Part shown: piece after piece, positions 56,813-64,000 of the stretch
Layout of the letters: each line of letters begins with the position of its first letter
How positions within the stretch are numbered: the stretch's first letter is position 1
Assembly: GCF_011927625.1 (NCBI RefSeq)
Contig: NZ_JAATIZ010000001.1
Location: 186,001 to 250,000 of the forward strand
Length of the DNA: 64,000 nucleotides
Source of the DNA: Paenalcaligenes hominis
Lineage (GTDB): Bacteria; Pseudomonadota; Gammaproteobacteria; Burkholderiales; Burkholderiaceae_B
Reading direction: 5' to 3'
Made by a program: the position numbers and the translations under genes
Notes under the pieces: generated by a model
What the model was told of the DNA's origin: nothing
Database searches by the model: none
What the model saw: only the letters and a program-made list of their open reading frames with translations

Positions 56813-57139
56813 TTATAAGGAATTGTCGAGAAATTCTTGGAGCTGTGTTTTAGTAATAGCACCGACTTTGGTTTCAGTAGGTTGGCCATTTTTAAACAGC
56901 ATTAATGTAGGAATACCACGGATGCCAAACTTTGAGGCGGTTTCGGGATTGTCATCTACGTTTAATTTAGCAATAGTAACACGACCTGCGTATTGTTCAG
57001 CAACTTCATCCAAAATAGGTGCAATCGCTTTACATGGACCACACCAAGCTGCCCAGTAATCGACGAGTACAGGTTGGTCGGCGTTAAGTACGTCTTCAGA
57101 AAAAGACGCATCGGATACATTTTTAATGAATTGGCTCAT
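56813..57139 (-). CDS. trxA: thioredoxin 1
   Basis: A cytosolic disulfide reductase. The 108 residues contain the active site [13 protein letters not shown] (Cys33, Cys36), the buried Asp in VLVDYWA, and the cis-proline loop [15 protein letters not shown]. All are standard. A start 69 bases upstream is in frame but would add a tail that thioredoxins lack. rho follows on the same strand. Confidence 0.97.
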   Translation of the reverse strand: MSQFIKNVSDASFSEDVLNADQPVLVDYWAAWCGPCKAIAPILDEVAEQYAGRVTIAKLNVDDNPETASKFGIRGIPTLMLFKNGQPTETKVGAITKTQLQEFLDNSL

Positions 57140-57374
57140 GGCTAAAATGTCTGAGTATAAAGGTGATCGAATAAATACACTATACGAGATCGCATGCAGC
57201 AAGCACAATGTATGCGCAAGACATTTTTGTCTGTGTTGTGCTTTTTCTACAGGCTGTGAGCTGTGGGCATAGCCTTATTTCAAAAAAATCAAGCAATTCA
57301 GTTGCTAGATTTATTTGGGGTTTGCACCCATAGTTCGTAAAATAGATTTTTTACCGATTGATAGAGATTAGAGA

Positions 57375-59336
57375 GTGTCTAAGTCCAATTACGATGAATC
57401 ATCAATTCGGGTGTTGAAAGGCTTAGAGCCAGTGCGTCAACGTCCGGGCATGTACACCCGTACCGATAACCCTTTACATATTATACAAGAGGTTATTGAT
57501 AATGCGGCAGATGAAGCCCTAGCCGGACATGCAAAACATATTACGTTGACCTTACATAAAGATCAAAGCATCTCCGTCGAGGATGACGGGCGAGGTATTC
57601 CGGTGGGCCTACACCCCGAAGAAAAAGCCCCAGTGGTAGAGCTAGTCTTTACTCGGCTTCATGCCGGAGGAAAGTTTGATAAAAAAGATGGAGGCGCTTA
57701 TGCCTTTTCAGGTGGTCTACATGGCGTAGGTGTTTCAGTCACTAATGCGCTATCTACGCGCCTAGAGGTGCAGGTGTGGCGTCAGGGCGAAATTCATCAA
57801 ATTGATTTTGCTGATGGAAATGTGCTCAAGGCTTTGTATATAGCGGGTTCAGCACCAAAAAGGAAAACAGGAACACGAGTACGTGCTTGGCCTGACCCAA
57901 CGTATTTTGATTCCGCTCAGATTCCTTTAGCTGAGCTTAAGCACGTATTACGTAGCAAAGCGGTGTTATTAAGTGGAACGACGGTTACCTTAATTAATGA
58001 AAAAACTAACGAGCAGCTCCAGTGGTGTTACGAGAATGGCCTAGCCGGTTACCTCCAAGAGGCGCTGGCTGATCAAGAGCTTTATCTGCCGTTATTTCAA
58101 GGTGCGCAGTTTGCCCTCGAGGACGACGAGAATTACGCCCTAGGCGAAGGAGCAGAATGGGTCGTAGCGTGGACACTTGAGGGCAATGTCATGCGCGAAT
58201 CCTTTGTGAATTTAATTGCGACTCCTGCGGGAGGGACGCACGAAGCCGGGTTGCGCGATGGGCTTTACCAAGCCGTTAAAAACTTTGCCGAGCTCCATAG
58301 CTTATTACCAAAAGGGTTACGTCTATTGCCCGAGGACGTGTTTGCTCGTGTTAGTTTTGTGCTTTCCGCAAAAATATTAGACCCACAGTTCCAAGGTCAA
58401 ATCAAAGAACGATTAAACAGTCGCGATGCGGTGCGCATGATCAGTACCTTTGTACGTAATGCGCTAGAGCTACGCTTGAACTCCGAGGTAGACGAAGGCA
58501 AAAAGCTTGCCGAGCTTGTAATTCGTCATGCTCAAGCCCGTGTGCGTTCTACCCAGCGTATAGAAAAGCGTAAAAGCTCAGGCGTTGCGGTGTTGCCGGG
58601 CAAGCTAACGGATTGTGAATCCCACGATGTAAACCGCAATGAGTTGTTTTTGGTTGAGGGAGACTCCGCAGGTGGGTCTGCCAAAATGGGACGAGATAAA
58701 TCATTTCAGGCCATTTTACCGCTGCGAGGCAAGGTTTTAAACTCATGGGAAGTCGATCGTGATCGCTTATTTGCGAACCAAGAAATTCACGATATTTCCG
58801 TTGCCATCGGGGTAGATCCGCATACTGCCAAGGAAACGCCCGATCTAAGCCAACTGCGTTATGGCAAGATCTGCATTTTATCTGATGCGGATGTGGACGG
58901 TTCGCATATTCAAGTTTTGCTTTTGACTTTGTTTTTCCGCCACTTTCCCGCATTGATCCAAGCAGGCCATATTTATATTGCTCGGCCTCCCTTATTCCGT
59001 CTTGATGTGCCTGCCGTAGCAAAGCGCCCGGCACGCAAGATATATTGCTTAGATCAAGCCGAATTAGACGCTGCGATGGATAAGCTACGCAAGGAAAAAG
59101 TACGAGAAGATTCATGGTCCATCAGCCGATTTAAAGGCTTAGGTGAAATGAGTGCAGAACAGCTGTGGGACACCACGATGAATCCAGATACTCGCCGTCT
59201 CTTGCCCGTGGCGTATGGGGCCCAAGGCCTTGCTGGCACCACCGACATGTTTGATATGCTCATGGCACGAGGCGAAGCGGCACAGCGCCGTACTTGGCTA
59301 GAAGCCAAAGGTAACTTAGCGGATGTGGACATTTAA
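57375..59336 (+). CDS. parE: DNA topoisomerase IV, subunit B
   Basis: ParE is the ATPase half of topoisomerase IV, which unlinks daughter chromosomes. The 653 residues show the GHKL ATPase motifs (EVIDNAADEALAGHA, VEDDGRGIPVG, YAFSGGLHGVGVSVTNALS) and the TOPRIM domain with LVEGDSAGGSAKMGRDKS and DADVDGSHIQVLLL. It lacks the GyrB insertion of gammaproteobacterial gyrase, and parC follows, both favouring ParE. The start is GTG. It diverges from trxA across 235 bases. Confidence 0.95.
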   Translation: MSKSNYDESSIRVLKGLEPVRQRPGMYTRTDNPLHIIQEVIDNAADEALAGHAKHITLTLHKDQSISVEDDGRGIPVGLHPEEKAPVVELVFTRLHAGGKFDKKDGGAYAFSGGLHGVGVSVTNALSTRLEVQVWRQGEIHQIDFADGNVLKALYIAGSAPKRKTGTRVRAWPDPTYFDSAQIPLAELKHVLRSKAVLLSGTTVTLINEKTNEQLQWCYENGLAGYLQEALADQELYLPLFQGAQFALEDDENYALGEGAEWVVAWTLEGNVMRESFVNLIATPAGGTHEAGLRDGLYQAVKNFAELHSLLPKGLRLLPEDVFARVSFVLSAKILDPQFQGQIKERLNSRDAVRMISTFVRNALELRLNSEVDEGKKLAELVIRHAQARVRSTQRIEKRKSSGVAVLPGKLTDCESHDVNRNELFLVEGDSAGGSAKMGRDKSFQAILPLRGKVLNSWEVDRDRLFANQEIHDISVAIGVDPHTAKETPDLSQLRYGKICILSDADVDGSHIQVLLLTLFFRHFPALIQAGHIYIARPPLFRLDVPAVAKRPARKIYCLDQAELDAAMDKLRKEKVREDSWSISRFKGLGEMSAEQLWDTTMNPDTRRLLPVAYGAQGLAGTTDMFDMLMARGEAAQRRTWLEAKGNLADVDI

Positions 59337-59390
59337 ATGCGCTACAACGCAGCAATACCTTCTAGAAACTAAAGACTAAACAGGATAAGT

Positions 59391-61733
59391 ATGATGCAAT
59401 CCGATTTGTTTGCGTCTGGTGCAAATGAACCCTCTGCTCAGGCAGAATCATTGCAAAATGATGAAATCACTCTAGCGCAATATGCCGAACAAGCGTATTT
59501 GGACTATGCCGTTTCAGTAGTAAAAGGGCGTGCGCTGCCCGATGTGTCTGATGGCCAAAAGCCCGTACAGCGTCGTATTTTGTATGCGATGAATGCAATG
59601 GGATTACGCTCAGGGGCCAAACCCGTGAAGTCAGCCCGTGTGGTCGGAGACGTATTAGGTAAATACCATCCCCATGGTGACCAAGCCGCTTACGATGCGA
59701 TGGTACGAATGGCGCAAGACTTCGTGTTGCGCTATCCCCTCATCGAAGGCCAGGGCAACTTTGGCTCGCGCGATGGTGATAATGCCGCCGCGATGCGCTA
59801 CACCGAAGCGCGCCTTACTCCTTTTGCTAATTTGTTGCTAGAGGAATTAAGCGAAGGTACCGTGGATTTCGAGCCCAATTACGATGGCTCTCAAAAAGAG
59901 CCTGTGCTGTTACCTGCCCGCTTGCCTATTGTTCTGTTAAACGGGGCGTCAGGGATTGCGGTGGGGATGGCAACTGAAATTCCACCACACAATTTGACTG
60001 AAGTAGCCCAGGCTTGTATTCAACTGCTTGAAAAGCCTGACTTAGATGATGAGACGTTTTATCAGCTCATACCCGGGCCTGATTTTCCTGGTGGTGGCCA
60101 AATTATTACCTCTCCCTCAGACATCACTCAGGTTTACAAACAAGGTCGTGGTTCGATTAAAGTCCGCGCGCGTTGGGAAATTGAAGAGCTAGCACGCGGT
60201 CAGTGGCAATTAGTTGTTAATGAGCTGCCTCCCGGGGCTTCAAGTCAAAAAATCTTAGAGGAAATCGAAGAGAAAACAAATCCTCGAATTCGCGCAGGAC
60301 GCAAAGCGCTCACCCCAGAGCAGCAGCAGACTCGAGCATTGCTTTTAGGTTTATTGGATACGGTGCGCGACGAATCAGGTAAAGACGCTCCGGTACGCTT
60401 AGTCTTTGAGCCTAAGTCCAGTCGTATTGATAGAGACGAATTTATTACCACCTTGTTGGCGCAAACCAGCATGGAGGGAAATGTCAGTATTAACCTGGTC
60501 AGCATTGGCATTGATGGCAGACCAGGCCAACGTACGCTCAGGCAAATGCTAGAGGAGTGGCTACAGTTTAGGGCGGATACCGTACGTAAACGCACTCAGT
60601 TCCGTCTCGACAAAGTCACGGATCGCATTCATATCCTTGAAGGGCGCATGATTGTGTATTTGGATGTAGACGCTGTCATCCGTACGATTCGTGATGCCGA
60701 CGAGCCAAAAGATGCACTCATCAAGCGCTTTTCTTTAAGTGAGCGTCAAGCCGAAGACATTCTGGAAATGAGGTTAAGGCAGCTCGCTCGACTAGAAGGT
60801 TTTAAAATCGAGCAAGAGTTAGCTAAGCAGCGTAAAGAGCAGGCAGCATTGCAAAAGTTGTTAAAGAGTAAAACCGCATTCAAACGATTACTCATTAAAG
60901 AAATCAACCAAGATGCGGAAAACTTTTCTGATGCGCGTCGTACTCTCATCCAAGAAGCAGAACGTGCAGTATTAGAAACTCGTGTGGTGGATGAGCCCAT
61001 TACCGTTATCATGTCGCAACAAGGGTGGCTGCGACGTCGTCAAGGCCACGGCCATGATGTACAGCAGTTCAGCTTTAAAAGTGGGGATGCCTACTACGAT
61101 GCACGCGAAGCCCGTAGCACCGACGAGTTAATTGCACTAGGGACTGATGGTCGCACCTACACGGTACAGATAGGCGATTTGCCTTCAGCACGGGGCGATG
61201 GTCAACCCATCACCGCGCTGGCCGAGGTTAACAGTGCCGCCCCAATCTGTCATATGATGGTGGGCTCAGCACAACAAAAGATTCTACTGGGTGCAGAAAG
61301 TGGGTATGGGTTTCTCAGTCACCTTAGTGACATGAGTACGCGTCAGAAAGCGGGTAAACAGTTTGTCTCTGTCGCCGCAAACGATACACTTTTGCGTCCT
61401 GTATATGTGCAGCCAGACCATGTCTTGTTGGCACTTCTCACTGCGAAATCGCGGTTTTTAGTGATTTCACTTGATGAATTAAGAACCCTAAGCGGTGGGG
61501 GGCGAGGCACAAAGCTAATTGATTTAGACGAGGATGACCACGTGGTTGCCTGGGCCACGGGGCCTGAAAATGGTTTTGTAATTTCAGGTATATACCGTCG
61601 CCGAGCGACAGATTGGCTCATTCAAGGCACTACGCTGGAGTCCTATTTAGGTAAACGCGCTCGTAAAGGTAAAAGCCTTGAGCGCAAAATCATAGAAATG
61701 GTGTTAACCCCTTTTTCTGCAGTTACGGAATAA
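59391..61733 (+). CDS. parC: DNA topoisomerase IV, subunit A
   Basis: ParC cuts and rejoins DNA. The 780 residues have the N-terminal [20 protein letters not shown], the quinolone-determining region with [17 protein letters not shown], and the catalytic tyrosine in [11 protein letters not shown] coiled-coil tower follows, then the C-terminal beta-pinwheel, with no clear GyrA box. In the quinolone region the site after HPHG is Asp, as in many ParC proteins (HPHGDxA). A second ATG three bases later could also be used. It lies 54 bases after parE. Confidence 0.96.
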   Translation: MMQSDLFASGANEPSAQAESLQNDEITLAQYAEQAYLDYAVSVVKGRALPDVSDGQKPVQRRILYAMNAMGLRSGAKPVKSARVVGDVLGKYHPHGDQAAYDAMVRMAQDFVLRYPLIEGQGNFGSRDGDNAAAMRYTEARLTPFANLLLEELSEGTVDFEPNYDGSQKEPVLLPARLPIVLLNGASGIAVGMATEIPPHNLTEVAQACIQLLEKPDLDDETFYQLIPGPDFPGGGQIITSPSDITQVYKQGRGSIKVRARWEIEELARGQWQLVVNELPPGASSQKILEEIEEKTNPRIRAGRKALTPEQQQTRALLLGLLDTVRDESGKDAPVRLVFEPKSSRIDRDEFITTLLAQTSMEGNVSINLVSIGIDGRPGQRTLRQMLEEWLQFRADTVRKRTQFRLDKVTDRIHILEGRMIVYLDVDAVIRTIRDADEPKDALIKRFSLSERQAEDILEMRLRQLARLEGFKIEQELAKQRKEQAALQKLLKSKTAFKRLLIKEINQDAENFSDARRTLIQEAERAVLETRVVDEPITVIMSQQGWLRRRQGHGHDVQQFSFKSGDAYYDAREARSTDELIALGTDGRTYTVQIGDLPSARGDGQPITALAEVNSAAPICHMMVGSAQQKILLGAESGYGFLSHLSDMSTRQKAGKQFVSVAANDTLLRPVYVQPDHVLLALLTAKSRFLVISLDELRTLSGGGRGTKLIDLDEDDHVVAWATGPENGFVISGIYRRRATDWLIQGTTLESYLGKRARKGKSLERKIIEMVLTPFSAVTE

Positions 61734-61737
61734 TAAA

Positions 61738-62775
61738 ATGAGTTTTAAAGTGATTGTCGAGCCAGCCGGCTATTCATTCGAGGTTCAGCCTGGGCAAAGC
61801 GTATTAGATGCGGCCTTAGAAGCCGATGTGATGCTGCCTTACAGTTGCCGAGGCGGCGGTTGCTCAACCTGTAAAGGTAAGGTGCTAGAGGGCGAGTTCG
61901 AAGCCGGTGAAGCGCCTCAGCATATCTTAGAGCAAGACGAGCTTGACCAAGGCTTTACGCTCATGTGTCAGGCCCATCCCAAAACTGACATGCGTATTGA
62001 GTCGCCCCAAGCACGTTTAACCACAGACATTCAAATTCGCAAAATGCCAGCTCGTGTTCTAGAGATGGAAAAGCTTACCGATGACGTGATGCGCCTTGTG
62101 GTTCAGTTACCTCCTGGCCAACCCTTAATGTATTATGCTGGGCAATATATAGAATTTATCTTGCGTGATAACCGTCGTCGCAGCTATTCAATGGCTAACC
62201 CTCCTCAACAAAACAATCAGATCGAGCTGCATGTACGTCATATGCCAGGTGGTGCTTTTACTGATTATGTCTTTGGTGCGTCCGAGCCTGCAATGAAAGA
62301 ACGTGCTATGTTGCGTACCGAAGCGCCATATGGCTCATTTTTCTTACGAGAGGAAAGTGATAAGCCGCTGGTCTTTGTCGCCAGTGGCACAGGCTTTGCT
62401 CCCATTAAAGCCATTGTAGAGCACATGCAAAACCAAGGCATTCAGCGCGAGGTGCGTTTTTATTGGGGTGGCCGTCGACCTAAAGACATTTATATGATGG
62501 ATTTAGCGCAACAATGGGCTCAAACTATTCCTAACTTCACCTTTGTTCCTGTTGTTTCCGATGCGCTGGCTGAAGACCAATGGAGTGGACGCACCGGTTT
62601 TGTGCATCATGCTGTTATGCAAGACTTACCGGATTTATCAGGGTGGGAAGTCTACGCCTGTGGTGCGCCTATAATGGTTGAAAATGCGCAGAAAGACTTC
62701 GTCGAGCATTGTGGCTTAGATGCTGCGGTGTTCTATGCTGATGCATTTACCTCCGAAGCCGATTTAGTTGACTAA
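61738..62775 (+). CDS. ferredoxin-NAD(P)H reductase fusion, CDP-6-deoxy-delta-3,4-glucoseen reductase-like
   Basis: The 345 residues begin with a plant-type [2Fe-2S] domain (cluster cysteines in YSCRGGGCSTCKGKVLEGE and LMCQAHP). A FAD domain (GQYIEFILRDNRRRSYSMANP) and an NAD(P) domain (VFVASGTGFAPIKAIVEHM) follow. This domain order, ferredoxin first, matches the AscD/RfbI type and phenol-hydroxylase reductases. Proteins annotated in this way are widespread in betaproteobacteria and their true partners are mostly unknown; no sugar genes lie nearby. It begins four bases after parC. Confidence 0.8.
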   Translation: MSFKVIVEPAGYSFEVQPGQSVLDAALEADVMLPYSCRGGGCSTCKGKVLEGEFEAGEAPQHILEQDELDQGFTLMCQAHPKTDMRIESPQARLTTDIQIRKMPARVLEMEKLTDDVMRLVVQLPPGQPLMYYAGQYIEFILRDNRRRSYSMANPPQQNNQIELHVRHMPGGAFTDYVFGASEPAMKERAMLRTEAPYGSFFLREESDKPLVFVASGTGFAPIKAIVEHMQNQGIQREVRFYWGGRRPKDIYMMDLAQQWAQTIPNFTFVPVVSDALAEDQWSGRTGFVHHAVMQDLPDLSGWEVYACGAPIMVENAQKDFVEHCGLDAAVFYADAFTSEADLVD

Positions 62776-62785
62776 TAGCCAGTCC

Positions 62786-62809
62786 TAGGCACGTCTTAGG
62801 GCGTGCCTA
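62786..62809 (+). promoter_or_regulatory. hairpin before the dadA-like gene
   Basis: Perfect 8-bp stem TAGGCACG / CGTGCCTA with an 8-base loop and four A behind it. It could end the upstream reductase transcript weakly or lie in the leader of the next gene. Confidence 0.4.
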
Positions 62810-62823
62810 AAAGCGAGAGGCCC

Positions 62824-64000
62824 ATGAAAATAGTAGTGTTAGGTGGTGGAATTATCGGTATAGCCACAGCGTGGTGGTTAGCGGACGAAGGGCACGAGGT
62901 CATTGTTATTGACCGCCAAGCAGCTGCCGGTCTTGAAACAACGCGCGCATGTGGCGGTATTGTTTCTGCTTCGTATGCCGAACCGTGGGCCAATCCTCAC
63001 GCCCCGTGGTACTTATTACGTTCATTATTTAAAGACGATGCACCGCTTTTCTTTAAGCCGTCTTTAGATAGTAAACAATGGTTATGGAGTCTGGCCTTTT
63101 TTCGTGAGTGCCAAGCGTCTCGGTTCGAAAACAATATGCGGGCAATGGTGCGGCTGGCCGAGTACAGTCGTTCGCTCTTAGCACAGTTACGCCAAGAGCT
63201 AAAAATCAAATACCCCTATCATCAAAATGGTATTTTGAATTTTTACCGCGACGAGCAAAGCTTCAGTTTGTCGCAATCCATTGCAGATCGCCTGCGCGAT
63301 GTAGGGGTAGAGCGCCGTTTACTGAGCGTCCCCGAGCTGTTAGCCTTAGAACCTTCGCTAAACGCCATTAAAGACCAACTAGTGGGTGGTGATTACTCCA
63401 GTGATGACGAGGCAGGCGACGCCTATGCTTTTACCACACAGCTTGCGCTGCTAGCCAAAGCAAAAGGCGTACAGTTTATGTATCAGCACCAGGTAAAAAA
63501 ACTGCATTGCGCAGATGGCAGAGTACAAGAGGTTGAGCTGATTGATCACCAAGGCCTCTATCAGCGGCTTCATGCTGATGCATTTGTGGTGGCACTAGGG
63601 GCTTATAGCCCACTGCTTGTCAACCCATTGGGTATTTCTTGTCCTGTCTACCCCGCTAAAGGGTATTCGGCTACATTTGACTGGGTCGAAGGCGCTGCAG
63701 CGCCCCAAGCTAGCCTCATGGACAGCAAAAATCACTTGGTTTTTTCCAGTTTAGGTACCAAACTACGTGTATCGGGTCTAGCTGAGCTTACCGGTTATGG
63801 GCGCGCACTCAGCCCCCAACGATGTGCAAAGATAGTTAATCTCACAAAAGAATTGTTCCCAAATCAACTTGATTTTGATAATGTGCAGTTTTGGTCTGGT
63901 TTGCGTCCTGCAACCCCATCAAATGTGCCATTGATTGGACGCACTCATATCAAAAACCTCTATTTGAATACGGGCCATGGCACCTTGGGGTGGACTATGG
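62824..64000 (+). CDS. dadA: D-amino-acid dehydrogenase-like FAD oxidoreductase (3' end outside window)
   Basis: DadA-type enzymes oxidise D-amino acids to keto acids at the inner membrane, passing electrons to quinone. The 392 visible codons are open to the window edge with no stop. The Rossmann start MKIVVLGGGIIGIATAWWLA is followed by ETTRACGGIVSASYAEPWANP, in place of the more usual SFANAG/GQIS. PVYPAKGYSAT and the late FAD contacts WSGLRPATPSNVPLIGRT and NTGHGTLGWTM are DadA-like. GAGAGG lies near the ATG. Other members of the DAO family cannot be fully excluded. Confidence 0.85.
   Translation, partial: MKIVVLGGGIIGIATAWWLADEGHEVIVIDRQAAAGLETTRACGGIVSASYAEPWANPHAPWYLLRSLFKDDAPLFFKPSLDSKQWLWSLAFFRECQASRFENNMRAMVRLAEYSRSLLAQLRQELKIKYPYHQNGILNFYRDEQSFSLSQSIADRLRDVGVERRLLSVPELLALEPSLNAIKDQLVGGDYSSDDEAGDAYAFTTQLALLAKAKGVQFMYQHQVKKLHCADGRVQEVELIDHQGLYQRLHADAFVVALGAYSPLLVNPLGISCPVYPAKGYSATFDWVEGAAAPQASLMDSKNHLVFSSLGTKLRVSGLAELTGYGRALSPQRCAKIVNLTKELFPNQLDFDNVQFWSGLRPATPSNVPLIGRTHIKNLYLNTGHGTLGWTM

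Noticed and set aside
58549-59115. 188-residue reverse-strand ORF opposite parE
   Set aside because: Long by chance in the antisense frame of the TOPRIM region; no start signal and no domain.
1-64000. CRISPR array, prophage or defence island
   Set aside because: No regularly spaced repeats, phage structural genes or known defence modules were seen; the only mobile DNA is the single IS element.

Overview
The window looks like chromosomal DNA of a betaproteobacterium of the Alcaligenaceae type, related to Bordetella and Alcaligenes but with a moderate base composition. This rests on gene order and protein families: rpsA-ihfB-lapA-lapB-rfaE1-hldD, rplS near rsgA and orn, acpS-nagZ-uvrC-pgsA, divergent glnE and yhdP, and a cco cluster followed by fnr. 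The genus cannot be fixed from the sequence alone. I found no tRNA, rRNA, CRISPR array, prophage or plasmid functions. Almost every base belongs to compact operons ended by clear hairpin terminators.

Layout. 0-6.2 kb: the end of rpsA, ihfB, the LPS control pair lapA/lapB, heptose kinase and epimerase, a ComEA-like DNA-binding protein and cysM. 6.2-7.46 kb: an IS200/IS605-type insertion with an intact tnpA and a tnpB broken by two internal deletions. 7.5-13.2 kb: mltB, a divergent histone-deacetylase-like amidohydrolase, etfBA and a long acyl-CoA dehydrogenase. 13.2-17.6 kb: a LexA-box-preceded 55-residue ORF, rplS, a frameshifted Nudix hydrolase, rsgA, an M48 protease and orn. 17.7-25.7 kb: a phenylacetate degradation operon, paaABCDE-paaN-paaG-paaI-paaK. 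25.8-30.9 kb: acpS, nagZ, uvrC, pgsA and an MFS transporter. 31-33.4 kb: queF and isocitrate lyase. 33.5-40.8 kb: a cbb3 oxidase locus (degenerate ccoI, ccoS, ccoNOQP, ccoG, short fixH) and a reverse-strand fnr. 41-48.4 kb: clpB and a five-gene branched-chain/aromatic-type ABC transporter. 48.4-64 kb: queH, glnE, yhdP, rho, trxA, parE, parC, a ferredoxin-reductase fusion and the start of a D-amino-acid dehydrogenase.

How the parts fit. The paa operon turns phenylacetate into CoA-linked ring-opened products whose end products feed acetyl-CoA and succinyl-CoA metabolism. Isocitrate lyase allows net growth on acetyl-CoA, the acyl-CoA dehydrogenase passes electrons to EtfAB, and the cbb3 oxidase with its FNR-type oxygen sensor suits respiration at low oxygen. 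The window carries no paaF, paaH, paaJ or pathway regulator, and its aldehyde dehydrogenase lacks the hydratase half of PaaZ, so the rest must lie elsewhere.

The most unusual item is the gene in the ccoI position. It keeps the eight-helix membrane core of a copper P-type ATPase, including the CPC motif, but lacks the metal-binding, actuator, phosphorylation and nucleotide-binding domains, all in one open frame behind a good promoter. Other points of interest are the SOS-box small ORF, the decayed tnpB beside an intact tnpA, two near-leaderless promoters, and palindromic candidate operators before paaA, etfB, aceA and ccoN.
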